DNA from: Desulfobulbaceae bacterium
GTDB taxonomy: Bacteria > Desulfobacterota > Desulfobulbia > Desulfobulbales > Desulfocapsaceae
DNA length: 64,000 nucleotides
Reading direction: 5' to 3'
NCBI GenBank assembly: GCA_024227155.1
Contig: JAAELB010000881.1
Coordinates: 28,357 to 92,356, forward strand
Shown: positions 45,807 to 54,642 of the stretch, piece by piece
Layout: each line of letters opens with the position of its first letter
Position numbering within the stretch: the first letter of the stretch is position 1
Made by a program: the position numbers and the translations under genes
The notes under the pieces: generated by a model
What the model saw: only the letters and a program-made list of their open reading frames with translations
The model's database searches: none
Told to the model about the DNA's origin: nothing

Positions 45807-46751
45807 ATGACAGCTTCATCTGTTGATCTTCATAATAAAGGTATCTTGCAGCAACGAGAACAACAAGCCCACCGTATGCTCTCCTGGTGCGTACTCTGTC
45901 CCCGTCGGTGCAAGGTAGATCGACTGGCTGGTGAAACCGGAGAGTGCAAGACCGGGAGATTGGCGCGGATTGCCAGTTTTGGGCCCCATTTTGGTGAAGA
46001 GGGGCCACTCGTAGGCAGCCATGGTTCAGGGGCTATATTTTTATCCTCGTGCAGCCTGCGCTGCTGTTTTTGTCAGAATCATGACATAAGCCAGCAGGAG
46101 GGTGTTGGTGAGGAGGTGGATGCTCAGGGATTTGCCTCAATCATGTTGGAATTACAGGGCCAGGGTTGCCATAATATTAACCTGGTTACACCATCTCATG
46201 TGGTGCCGCAGATTATCAGTGCTCTGGTACTGGCCGTGGAAGGTGGACTGAACATTCCTGTGATTTATAACAGTAGCGGCTATGACAGCCTCCAGAGCCT
46301 AGAGTTGCTCCATGGTGTCGTCGACATTTATATGCCGGACTTTAAGTTCTGGGCCCCGGAGAGTGCTTTTCGTTATGCAGAAGCAAAAGACTACCCCGAG
46401 AGGGCCAGATCAGCATTACTCTCTATGCACAATCAGGTGGGTGAGCTTCTGCTTGATGGCAATGGCGTTGCGGTTTCAGGTCTTTTGATAAGACATCTGA
46501 TGATGCCGGGGCTCGCCAGCGAAACAGAACAAATCCTTACCTTTATCGCGAATTCCCTGTCTAAAAATAGTTATGTCAATATTATGGATCAATACCATCC
46601 CTTCGGTACCTGCCACCATTTTCCGGAAATTGATCGCTCTCTTAGTCCTGCGGAGTATAAGATTGGACTTGAGTTTGCCAAACAAGTTGGTTTAACCCGG
46701 ATTGATCGGAGAGATGTGGCGGATATCTGGCGGTGCTTGAAGCAGTTGTAG
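45807..46751 (+). CDS. Radical SAM protein, PflA-like with N-terminal cysteine cluster
   Basis: A 314-residue protein of the pyruvate-formate-lyase-activating-enzyme-like branch. The radical SAM cluster is C82-x3-C86-x2-C89 (SCSLRCCFCQNHD, with an extra Cys at 87). N-terminal cysteines C28, C31, C35 and C47 (CVLCPRRC...GEC) form a second metal site, as in the COG1313 family. No glycyl radical enzyme is adjacent, so the substrate is unknown. No clear ribosome site precedes the ATG. It stands between the helicase and a protease gene, each with its own spacer. Confidence 0.8.
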   Translation: MTASSVDLHNKGILQQREQQAHRMLSWCVLCPRRCKVDRLAGETGECKTGRLARIASFGPHFGEEGPLVGSHGSGAIFLSSCSLRCCFCQNHDISQQEGVGEEVDAQGFASIMLELQGQGCHNINLVTPSHVVPQIISALVLAVEGGLNIPVIYNSSGYDSLQSLELLHGVVDIYMPDFKFWAPESAFRYAEAKDYPERARSALLSMHNQVGELLLDGNGVAVSGLLIRHLMMPGLASETEQILTFIANSLSKNSYVNIMDQYHPFGTCHHFPEIDRSLSPAEYKIGLEFAKQVGLTRIDRRDVADIWRCLKQL

Positions 46752-46929
46752 GATGAGTCTGAGTTGTAAGTACAAGAGCTACTTTTATTAAGACTGCTCT
46801 TATGATACCGTGGTGTAGAGAGTGTAACCAGTTTCTTGTATTATCTACAGATATGAGCGTTAAATTTGGGATTATAGAAAAACAACCAGAGTCTTTGCAA
46901 GGGACAAAATCAAAAAGTAAGAGTGAATT

Positions 46930-48078
46930 ATGCGTTGCCCAAAATGTGACCATGAACAGAAAGTCAGCCTGGAATGTGAAGCCTGCGGTATTATTTTTGA
47001 CAAATATAGGAAGTTTCAGGAGAGAAAAAAAGCGGATGAAGAGGTCGTAGAACATAAGAAAAAATCCGGATTGGTCAGTAAGATCGCCCAACTCGGTCTA
47101 CTCATTATTGCTGTTGCCGGCACGACCTACTATTTTACGGCTATCCACCCTTTGCAAAACCAAGGCTCTGAAAATGTAGAGTCGCAGGTTTCTGAACCAT
47201 CTGTAACGACTACTGTCTCACAGGAAAAGGCATCCGTACAACCCCAGTTAACAGCCAAGTCTTCGGAACAGTCCACAGTCTCTGCACCGATCAGTACCCA
47301 GGATGCAATTGAGCGAGCCCGCAATGCAACCGTCTCTATTGAGACCCCCTGGGGGACCGGCTCAGGTTTTTTTATCGATAGCAGTTATATTGTAACAAAC
47401 AGACATGTGGTCGAGTTTGATGAACGGAAAATCGCCGATTTTCGAAGTGAGGTTGAACGGGATCGGCGGATGATTGAGCTTGAAAAACAGAAGATTCGCG
47501 ATATGAAGAATCAGATGCGAAAGCTTGCAAAAGGGCCAACAAAGAGCCAGCTGAGCATAATTATAAAGAGTCGTGAAAAAACGCTGGCAAAGATTTTACC
47601 TCAGCACGATGCCAGGGAGCAAAAACTCGAGGAACTTGAAACAAAAGTACAACCTTCAGATATTAAAATTATTCTCGCCGATGGAACTGAGCACGTTGCA
47701 ACCTACCTTATGGTGAGTAACAACTATGATCTGGCGCTGATGTCGCTCTTTGCTGGGGAATGGACACCCATCCAGCGGCCCCGCTCAGGGAGAAAGATGC
47801 ATCAGGGAGATAAGGTGTACGCTATCGGAAGTCCGGTTGGCCTTCGGCACACCGTGACCTCGGGAATTTTCTCAGGCTACAGAAAACATACCGGGGATGG
47901 GCAAATGTATCTGCAGACCGATGCTGCAATTAACCCTGGAAACAGCGGAGGGCCACTTATAGATGAGAACGGCTGTGTGCGAGGGGTGAACCGGATGATA
48001 ATTAGAGACACCGAGGGAATAGGTTTTGCCATTCCTATCGAGATTGTGTTTGAAGAGTTTAGTTCCTCTCTTTTCTGA
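46930..48078 (+). CDS. Membrane-anchored trypsin-like (HtrA/DegP-type) protease with N-terminal zinc ribbon
   Basis: A 382-residue protein: zinc-ribbon cysteines C3/C6 and C16/C19, a membrane helix at about 49-70, a Ser/Thr-rich linker, then a chymotrypsin-fold domain with the triad His159 (TNRHVV), Asp267 (NNYDLAL) and Ser339 (NPGNSGGP). Between His and Asp lies a charged coiled-coil insertion at about 164-240 (RSEVERDRRMIELEKQ...), absent from ordinary DegP. There is no PDZ domain. With the ribbon inside and protease outside the membrane, it may link a cytoplasmic partner to periplasmic quality control. MITE copy 3 lies 11 bp after its stop. Confidence 0.85.
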   Translation: MRCPKCDHEQKVSLECEACGIIFDKYRKFQERKKADEEVVEHKKKSGLVSKIAQLGLLIIAVAGTTYYFTAIHPLQNQGSENVESQVSEPSVTTTVSQEKASVQPQLTAKSSEQSTVSAPISTQDAIERARNATVSIETPWGTGSGFFIDSSYIVTNRHVVEFDERKIADFRSEVERDRRMIELEKQKIRDMKNQMRKLAKGPTKSQLSIIIKSREKTLAKILPQHDAREQKLEELETKVQPSDIKIILADGTEHVATYLMVSNNYDLALMSLFAGEWTPIQRPRSGRKMHQGDKVYAIGSPVGLRHTVTSGIFSGYRKHTGDGQMYLQTDAAINPGNSGGPLIDENGCVRGVNRMIIRDTEGIGFAIPIEIVFEEFSSSLF

Positions 48079-48088
48079 TCAATAAATC

Positions 48089-48242
48089 GTAACCGTTCGT
48101 CCAGCACCCCATTTTCGTCCGATCAGGCCTCCTGGCATAGCCAACTATAGCCAGGAGACCAGCTTGAACGAACCTGGAGCACTGGACGAACGGTTACGGA
48201 CTCTGGTTATGCAGTATTTTGAAGGGGGCGGTGAACGGTTAC
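48089..48242 (+). mobile_element. 154-bp MITE, copy 3
   Basis: Same element as at 787 and 38608, with left end GTAACCGTTCGTCC and one extra base near that end. Flanks AATAAATC (48081-48088) and GAAAAATC (48243-48250) agree at six of eight positions, a partly decayed target duplication, so this may be an older insertion. It sits between the protease gene and the TPP riboswitch of the thiamine operon. Confidence 0.82.
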
Positions 48243-48305
48243 GAAAAATCGACGCTTTAAGCTGTTGACACCGGAGGTTGATTCTACTATCTTGCCGAAC
48301 TGAAA

Positions 48306-48380
48306 TTTGCAGGGGTGGCGAAAGCCTGAGATGATACCCATTGAACCTGACCTGGATAATGCCGGCGTAGGGATTGCAGA
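48306..48380 (+). promoter_or_regulatory. TPP (thi-box) riboswitch
   Basis: The conserved order is present: AGGGGTGGC, CTGAGATGATACCC, TTGAACCTGA, CTGGATAATGCC and GCGTAGGGA. It lies about 100 bp before thiM and should switch off the thiamine salvage operon when thiamine pyrophosphate is abundant. The DNA between it and thiM (CTGTATCC..., pyrimidine-rich) likely holds the expression platform. Confidence 0.95.
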
Positions 48381-48481
48381 AATTTTATTTATCCGTCAAA
48401 ATTCTCAATCAGCTGTATCCTCTCTTTCTATATCACCTCTGTTTTTACGTTGGATCACTATCAGAAAAACAGGGTGTCAAT

Positions 48482-49288
48482 ATGTCAAATCTTGCGGAGC
48501 GAACTGCTCAAAATTTATTGCAGATCAGAGAGAACAAGCCTCTGATCCATAACATCACCAACTTTGTGGTGATGAGCTTTACTGCAAATGTACTCCTTGC
48601 CGCCGGAGCTTCCCCGGTTATGGCCCACGCTGAAAACGAGGTTGAAGAGATGGCTTCTTATGCCGGGTCTCTGGTGCTCAACATTGGTACCCTCACCGAT
48701 AACTGGGTCGCCAGCATGGTTAAGGCTGGTAAAAAAGCCACTTCTCTGCAGACACCTATTGTTTTAGATCCTGTCGGGGCCGGGGCGACAAACCTCAGGA
48801 CCAATGCTGCCAAACAAATTATTAAAGAGACAGGGGTGACAATAATTCGTGGAAACAGCAGTGAGATTCTTTCCCTTGGTTCCTCTGATTTTTCCACAAA
48901 AGGTGTTGACGCGACCCATGGGGTGGATGAGGCAGCGGCCACAGGGGGACGGTTGGCAAAAGAACTTGGCTCAACCCTCGCAATTACAGGCCCGGTTGAT
49001 CTTATCACCGATGGTGAGCGAGAGGTTCGAGTGGAAAACGGCCACTCGCTTATGCCGTATGTCACAGGGACCGGATGCTCCGCAACTGCCTTAATTGGGG
49101 CCTTTGCTGCTGTTGAAAAAGATCCCCTTGCCGCAGCTGCAGGAGCACTTGCTTACTTTGGTCTCGCCGGTGAAAAAGCTGCGGAAAAGGCGGAGGGTCC
49201 AGGGAGCTTTGTACCTGCGTTGATTGATGCTCTCTACACTATAACTGTTGACGATCTTATCCGCGGTTGCAGGATCATTGAAGCTTAG
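48482..49288 (+). CDS. thiM: Hydroxyethylthiazole kinase
   Basis: A 268-residue ThiM that phosphorylates 4-methyl-5-hydroxyethylthiazole for thiamine salvage. Signatures are PLIHNITNFVVMSFTANVLLA near the N-terminus, VLDPVGAGATNLR and the C-terminal PYVTGTGCSATALIGAF anion hole. I start at ATG 48482 because the longer frame from 48374 overlaps the riboswitch. First gene of the TPP-controlled operon thiM-thiE-thiD-thiZXY. Confidence 0.95.
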   Translation: MSNLAERTAQNLLQIRENKPLIHNITNFVVMSFTANVLLAAGASPVMAHAENEVEEMASYAGSLVLNIGTLTDNWVASMVKAGKKATSLQTPIVLDPVGAGATNLRTNAAKQIIKETGVTIIRGNSSEILSLGSSDFSTKGVDATHGVDEAAATGGRLAKELGSTLAITGPVDLITDGEREVRVENGHSLMPYVTGTGCSATALIGAFAAVEKDPLAAAAGALAYFGLAGEKAAEKAEGPGSFVPALIDALYTITVDDLIRGCRIIEA

Positions 49289-49299
49289 GGGAGAGGAGG

Positions 49300-49938
49300 A
49301 TGGCCCTTAAAATCGATTATTCACTGTATCTTGTTACGGATAGAACCCTGTCTCGAAAAAGGAGTCTGTCGGCGATTGTCTCGGTGGCCGTCCTGGGCGG
49401 TGTGAGTTGTGTACAGCTTCGGGAAAAGAACTGTAGTACAAGGGAATTTGTCTCCGAGGCAAGGCAACTTTTGCAGGTGCTGCAACCGAAGAAAATTCCT
49501 CTCATCATCAACGACAGGGTCGATGTAGCACTGGCGGTGGGCGCCGATGGTATCCATCTTGGGCAGTCTGATATGGGTCTTCAGGATGCCAGGCGTTTAG
49601 TGGGTAAAACCATGATTGTTGGTATCTCTGCTGAATCGACAAAAGACGCGCTTGAAGCTGAAAAATACGGGGCTGACTATATTGGCGTCAGCCCTGTTTT
49701 TTCAACGGAGACTAAGGCTGACATCGCACCCCCTCTAGGTCTATTAGGAGTTGCCGAAATCAGGCGGAGGGTGTCTATACCGGTTGTTGGCATTGGTGGA
49801 ATAAATCTTTCAAATTGTGCAGATGTTATCAGGGCGGGGGCCGATGGAGTCGCGGTGGTTTCAGCAATAGTTGCTTCGGCCTGTCCTGAAACAGCATCAC
49901 GGGATCTACACCAGGCAGTACGGCAGGCTTTGTCGTAA
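49300..49938 (+). CDS. thiE: Thiamine-phosphate synthase
   Basis: A 212-residue TIM-barrel enzyme joining HMP-pyrophosphate and thiazole phosphate. Motifs VQLREKNCSTREF, INDRVDVALAVGADGIHLGQSD and IGVSPVFSTETKAD are typical, with the phosphate loop VVGIGGIN and GADGVAVVSAI near the end. It follows thiM by 11 bp with GGAGG close to the start. Confidence 0.94.
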   Translation: MALKIDYSLYLVTDRTLSRKRSLSAIVSVAVLGGVSCVQLREKNCSTREFVSEARQLLQVLQPKKIPLIINDRVDVALAVGADGIHLGQSDMGLQDARRLVGKTMIVGISAESTKDALEAEKYGADYIGVSPVFSTETKADIAPPLGLLGVAEIRRRVSIPVVGIGGINLSNCADVIRAGADGVAVVSAIVASACPETASRDLHQAVRQALS

Positions 49939-49969
49939 GATAGCTCGAGAAAGAGTAAGGAAAAGTTGA

Positions 49970-50791
49970 ATGAAACATAATGATAAAAAGCAATACACCA
50001 GGGTTCTGACAATCGCCGGTTCCGACAGCGGTGGCGGGGCTGGGATTCAGGCTGACCTGAAAGCGATATCGGCCAACGGATGTTATGGGATGTCAGTAAT
50101 TACTGCGCTCACTGCCCAAAATACGGTGACTGTTTCTGCAATCCACCCTGTGCCTGTGGATTTTGTTCGCCAGCAGATGGAGGCGGTACTTGGTGATATT
50201 GGCACCGATGGGGTGAAGATCGGTATGCTGTTTTCTCCTGAGCTAATAACTGTGGTGGGGGAGCAGTTAAAAAAATATCCGGTGACAAATGTTGTCCTTG
50301 ACCCTGTAATGGTCGCCACCAGTGGCGATAAGCTTGTTGAAGATGATGCGATAGCAGCCCTGAAAAATGTCCTTATTCCCCGGGCTGATCTCATTACCCC
50401 TAATCTGCCAGAAGCTTCCGTCTTGCTTGGCAGGAGCATCAACTCTGCAGGGGAACTTGAGGATGCTGCGGTGGAACTCAGCGAGCTTGGTTGTAGTAAT
50501 GTTCTGATTAAAGGTGGACATCTTGAGAATGGAGAGTGTGATGATCTGCTCTACCTGGCCGGAGAAAAAAGGAGCGTGAGTTTTCCAGTAAAACGGATAG
50601 AAACAGAGAACACCCACGGAACCGGGTGCACCCTTTCTTCAGCAATTGCTTCAGCATTGGCAAAAGGTCTGGCAATGGAAGATGCTGTTGCGGCGGGAAA
50701 AAAATATATAACCGGGGCTATTTTATCCGGTGCAAAATATAAAATTGGCTCAGGCCATGGCCCCGTTGACCATTTTTATAATTTTTTCTGA
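49970..50791 (+). CDS. thiD: Hydroxymethylpyrimidine (phosphate) kinase
   Basis: A 273-residue ribokinase-fold enzyme that phosphorylates HMP twice. TIAGSDSGGGAGIQADLKAI at the N-terminus, VLDPVMVATSGDKL, and the C-terminal NTHGTGCTLSSAIAS anion-hole motif identify ThiD. It completes the enzymes needed to turn imported pyrimidine and salvaged thiazole into thiamine phosphate. Confidence 0.94.
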   Translation: MKHNDKKQYTRVLTIAGSDSGGGAGIQADLKAISANGCYGMSVITALTAQNTVTVSAIHPVPVDFVRQQMEAVLGDIGTDGVKIGMLFSPELITVVGEQLKKYPVTNVVLDPVMVATSGDKLVEDDAIAALKNVLIPRADLITPNLPEASVLLGRSINSAGELEDAAVELSELGCSNVLIKGGHLENGECDDLLYLAGEKRSVSFPVKRIETENTHGTGCTLSSAIASALAKGLAMEDAVAAGKKYITGAILSGAKYKIGSGHGPVDHFYNFF

Positions 50792-50799
50792 GACGGGCT

Positions 50800-51567
50800 T
50801 TGACGGTAAACAATAATATAGCAGAAAAGAAACAGGCTCCTTCGATTGTCTTTGAAAATGTTTCTTTAACCTACGATGCTATCCCTCTTTTTGACCGACT
50901 TTGTCTAGAGATAGAAGGAGGGCGATGCACCTGTATTCTTGGGCCGAGTGGCTGCGGCAAATCTACCCTGTTGAAGATGATTTCCGGGAGCCCTGACACT
51001 CCATATCAAGGACAAATAGTGCTTGGAGCAGCGGAAAAAAGTGCAACCTGCGCCTGGATGAGTCAGAAAGATCTACTCTTGCCGTGGTTGACGGTGCTGG
51101 AGAATGTCCTTCTGGGAGCAAGACTTCGGGGAGAAGTTGATGATGTTTTAAAGGAAAAAGCCGGGAGTCTGCTGGTGGAAGCAGGGCTGGATAACTACAG
51201 TTCATCGCTTCCGGCTGTCCTCTCGGGTGGAATGCGTCAACGGGTTGCCCTGCTGCGAACCTTAATGGAAAACAGACCGGTTCTGTTAATGGATGAGCCA
51301 TTTTCAGCTCTGGATGCGTTGACACGGTTAAAACTGCAGAACCTGTCTGCTACAATGACCAGAGGGAAGACAGTAATACTTGTGACCCATGATCCACTGG
51401 AAGCTCTGCGGCTTGGGGATACAATTATCGTTCTTGCCGGTAACCCTGCAAGGGTGGATACAAGTCTCTGTCCAAAAGGCTCTGCTCCCCGGGATGCTAA
51501 TGATGAGATCTTCATTCGTGATTATCCTGTCCTTTTGTCCAGGCTGCTGGACGCCGAAAAGTTGTGA
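50800..51567 (+). CDS. ABC transporter ATPase for thiamine pyrimidine precursor (ThiZ-like)
   Basis: A 255-residue ATPase of the nitrate/taurine/ThiZ family. Walker A is GPSGCGKST, signature LSGGMRQRVA, Walker B LLMDEPFSALD. Translation probably begins at TTG 50800, nine bases after thiD. With the following permease and NMT1-type binding protein it forms a ThiXYZ importer; placement under a TPP riboswitch and next to thiD points to hydroxymethylpyrimidine or formylaminopyrimidine as substrate. Confidence 0.88.
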   Translation: MTVNNNIAEKKQAPSIVFENVSLTYDAIPLFDRLCLEIEGGRCTCILGPSGCGKSTLLKMISGSPDTPYQGQIVLGAAEKSATCAWMSQKDLLLPWLTVLENVLLGARLRGEVDDVLKEKAGSLLVEAGLDNYSSSLPAVLSGGMRQRVALLRTLMENRPVLLMDEPFSALDALTRLKLQNLSATMTRGKTVILVTHDPLEALRLGDTIIVLAGNPARVDTSLCPKGSAPRDANDEIFIRDYPVLLSRLLDAEKL

Positions 51568-51663
51568 AATGGTAATTCTCGGACAAGCTCCTAACTATTC
51601 AGGCTGTAACCAGCAGAATACAGACTATTTCTGCAAGAACTTGCAGCCGAAAGGGGTGATGTC

Positions 51664-52419
51664 TTGAAGCTCTACCGTATCACTACCTTAACAATGGGGC
51701 TGCTTTTGCTCTGGCACTGCATAGTGTCACTGACAGGTGCTCCCCACTATATACTGCCGGGGCCACTGCCAGTGGCACGTGCCTTTGCAAGCCACTACCA
51801 GATTCTTTTCGGCCATATGTGGATAACCCTTGCCGAAATTGTTGCAGGACTCTGCCTCGGAACATTTTTGGGTTGCAGTTGCGCTCTCAGCATGATTTTG
51901 TCCCCCCGTTTAAAAAGATGGATGTTACCTGTCCTTGTTATTAGCCAGGCAATACCTGTTTTTGCCCTTGCTCCGCTTCTGGTGTTGTGGTTTGGCTACG
52001 GAATGGCCTCAAAGGTGGCCATGGCCGTTCTCATCATCTTCTTTCCGGTGGCCTCTTCTTTTTATTATGGTATGCGGCGCACTGATTCAGATCTATTAGA
52101 CCTGGCCCGGATAATGGGTGGTAGTCCTTTTGCTATTCTTCGCTCTATTGTTATTCCTTCAGCAATGCCCGCTTTTGCCGGTGGACTGAGGGTTGCTGCT
52201 GCGGTTTCCCCAATCGGTGCTGTTGTTGGCGAGTGGGTGGGGGCCAGCGGAGGGCTAGGGTATTATATGTTGCATGCTAATGCGAGGATGCAGATAGACA
52301 GAATGTTCGCCGCCCTGTTTCTGCTCGCTGTTGTATCAGTTATTCTCTATTTTACTGTTGATCTACTACTATCAAAAACCATTTATTGGGAAAAAACCAC
52401 GGAGTTAAATAATGATTAA
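51664..52419 (+). CDS. ABC permease for thiamine pyrimidine precursor (ThiX-like)
   Basis: A 251-residue binding-protein-dependent permease with six predicted helices. The EAA-type loop that docks on the ATPase is ARIMGGSPFAILRSIVIPSAMPAFAGG. Start TTG 51664 after GAAAGGGGTG. The 96-bp spacer from the ATPase gene holds no clear gene. It overlaps the binding-protein gene by 8 bp. Confidence 0.88.
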   Translation: MKLYRITTLTMGLLLLWHCIVSLTGAPHYILPGPLPVARAFASHYQILFGHMWITLAEIVAGLCLGTFLGCSCALSMILSPRLKRWMLPVLVISQAIPVFALAPLLVLWFGYGMASKVAMAVLIIFFPVASSFYYGMRRTDSDLLDLARIMGGSPFAILRSIVIPSAMPAFAGGLRVAAAVSPIGAVVGEWVGASGGLGYYMLHANARMQIDRMFAALFLLAVVSVILYFTVDLLLSKTIYWEKTTELNND

Positions 52420-53365
52420 AAACATGGGAAAAATAGCTGTCCTGGCCACTACGCTGTGCCTTTTTATGAGCAACGGAGCGATGGCTGAAACCAAAATGAC
52501 GGTGTTGCTCGACTGGTTTGTAAACCCTGACCATGCACCGCTTTTTGTGGCAAAGGAAAAGGGTTTTTTTAAGGAGCGGGGACTCGATGTTGAGTTTATT
52601 GCACCTTCAAATCCCAATGATCCACCTAAGTTTGTGGCCGCCCAAAAAGCCGATATAGCGGTGTCCTACCAGCATCAAAATCAGCTTCACGTGGATCAGG
52701 GATTACCGCTTGTTCGAATTGCAACCCTCATTGCCACTCCACTTAACTCACTTGTGGTCTTAAAAGATGGAAATATTAAAAGTATCGCAGATCTCAAAGG
52801 TAAAACCATAGGTTACTCTGTTGGCGGATTTGAAACTGTGCTGCTTGAGGTTATGCTGGAAGGAGCAGGGCTCAAGTTGTCTGATGTTAAGCTGATAAAT
52901 GTTAATTTTTCCCTCTCACCTTCGCTTTTTACAGGAAAGGCGGACGCCGTTATCGGGGCTTTCAGGAACTTTGAATTGAACCAGATGGATATCGAAAACC
53001 GGCCAGGTCGTTCCTTTTTCGTCGAGGAATTTGGCATTCCAGCCTATGATGAACTGATCTTGGTTGCCCATAAAGATAATGTGAAAAATGAAAATTTACG
53101 AAAATTTGTCAACGGTGTTGAAGCGGGAATGCAATATCTTGTCAATCACCCGGACGAGAGCTGGAAATTGTTTGTCAGTAATGGGCGGCAGGAACTGGAT
53201 GATGAATTAAACAGAAGGGCGTGGCGTGATACCCTGCCGAGGTTTGCGCTCAGGCCCGGGGCGCTTGATAAAAACAGATATCGCAGGTTTGCCGAGTTTT
53301 TACAAAAACAAAAAATGGTCCAATCAGTTCCAGAGCTTGAACAGTGGGCTGTTGAACTGGATTGA
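52412..53365 (+). CDS. Periplasmic binding protein, NMT1/THI5-like (ThiY-type)
   Basis: A 317-residue precursor with a signal peptide cut after AMA (about residue 25). It belongs to the NMT1/THI5-like fold: LDWFVNPDHAPLFVAKEKGFF at the N-terminus and the central GYSVGGFETVLLE region. ThiY proteins bind formylaminopyrimidine or HMP and deliver it to the ThiXZ channel. Last gene of the TPP-riboswitch operon; a strong hairpin follows at 53436. Confidence 0.88.
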   Translation: MIKNMGKIAVLATTLCLFMSNGAMAETKMTVLLDWFVNPDHAPLFVAKEKGFFKERGLDVEFIAPSNPNDPPKFVAAQKADIAVSYQHQNQLHVDQGLPLVRIATLIATPLNSLVVLKDGNIKSIADLKGKTIGYSVGGFETVLLEVMLEGAGLKLSDVKLINVNFSLSPSLFTGKADAVIGAFRNFELNQMDIENRPGRSFFVEEFGIPAYDELILVAHKDNVKNENLRKFVNGVEAGMQYLVNHPDESWKLFVSNGRQELDDELNRRAWRDTLPRFALRPGALDKNRYRRFAEFLQKQKMVQSVPELEQWAVELD

Positions 53366-53383
53366 TGTTATGGAAATGATTTT

Positions 53384-53435
53384 GTGAAGGTACTTATCCA
53401 AGCATTTTAGAAAGTTCCGATCTATTCGGGTTAGG
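53384..53435 (+). repeat. Family C 52-bp intergenic repeat, copy 1
   Basis: Identical over all 52 bases to 58459-58510 (begins GTGAAGGTACTTATCC, ends TATTCGGGTTAGG). Both copies lie between genes, here just before a terminator. Function unknown. Confidence 0.8.
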
Positions 53436-53473
53436 AATTGATACCGGTCAACAAGTTGAAACCGGTATCAATT
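53436..53473. terminator. Bidirectional terminator between thiY-like gene and the kinase remnant
   Basis: AATTGATACCGGT (53436-53448) pairs perfectly with ACCGGTATCAATT (53461-53473) around a 12-base loop, with TTCT after it on the plus strand. It overlaps the last codons of the minus-strand kinase remnant. Confidence 0.7.
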
Positions 53474-54642
53474 TCTGAGCACTTTTTTCACTGATTTGCC
53501 AAGTTGTTTGATTGAATATGGTTTTTGAATAAATCCACCTGCGCCCATAGTTTGAGCCGCCTTAACATCATCGCTTTCTGAAAGACCACTGGCAATGATA
53601 GCCTTCTGTCCGGGATGAATTTCCAGCATTCGTTCATATGTCTCGCGGCCATTTATGCCGGGCTCCATTAGCATGTCAAGCAGCACAAGATCAACTTGTT
53701 GACTCTGCAGATATGCCAGTGCATTTTCGCCTGAATCCTGACAGGTGACGTTGTAGCCCAAGAGTGTCAGCATACTCTTGGCCAGATCTCGCAGTTGAGG
53801 TTCATCGTCCACCATCAGGATCTTCTCTCCATTCCCTTGCTCCTCTGTATGGTGTCCTATGGGTTTATTGGCGGCGGTGATTTCTCTGGTTGCGGGAAAA
53901 TAAAGCTCGAAGGTGGTGGCGCTTTCTGTCCTGCTGACGATGACTGCACCCTGGTGGTCCTGCATGGTGTTCCATACGATGGAGAGTCCAAGACCGGTAC
54001 CGCTTAAATTACCCATCACCTTTTTTGTGTTTGCAATGCCACGGGCAACAGTAAGCAGGTCTGCCACCACAGCTGTAGCACGTTCACCTGCCTCTTTAGT
54101 TGCTTCGAGGGGGTGTCTGAGAGCACTGTCTTTGGGTAATTCCGCTAAGAGAAGTTCAGGGTAGCCAACGACCCCTGACAGGATATTGTTCAGGTCATGG
54201 GCAACTCCCCCTGCATAAATGTTGGCCATATTTCAGGGAGAGGCTGTAAAGTCCTTTCGAGGGTGAGAAATACAGTCTGTAATTTTGCTTCCACACCTCT
54301 TTTGGGAGCGGCCCGAAGAGAAATCAACTCCACCGCTTCAATTGAGGTCTCGGCAAATCGTTCAGCCGATGAAAGATAGAGGTTGATATCAGTCGGGTTA
54401 ATATTTACCCGATTGTCACTATTCGAAGAGGAAATCAGTTTTTTCAATTCACGGCTTAGGCTGATAACCCTTGCGATTTCTCGCACAGAGGGTTGGGCGT
54501 AGGTCTCGTGAGCAGCCTGCAAGCCAATCTGCTCGTATTGAATAAAGAAACTGCCGTGAAGGCGGCGTGCCTTTTCAAGGCCACGATCCATTTCAAGAAC
54601 GAGCTGTCCAATTGTACTAGGCGGAAAGGGCGCAGTCACCAA
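53468..54642 (-). pseudogene. Hybrid histidine kinase, frameshifted and lacking the ATPase N-box
   Basis: Two overlapping frames form the remains of one kinase. The first (54642-54190) is a helical sensor or linker region ending PEIWPTFMQGELPM; the second (54229-53468) resumes at GGVAHDLNNILSGVVGYPELL (phospho-acceptor His), then jumps from LLTVARGIANTKKVMG straight to SGTGLGLSIVW. The ~80-90 residues with the N-box and G1 box of the ATPase domain are deleted. The C-terminal receiver (LVLLDMLMEPG) is intact. The protein cannot bind ATP, so it is a pseudogene. Its 5' end is joined to a broken binding-protein gene. Confidence 0.8.

Noticed and set aside
51568-51663. Possible extra small gene between the ThiZ-like and ThiX-like genes
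   Set aside because: The open frame is only the tail of a shadow frame of the ATPase gene; no ribosome site or similarity seen.
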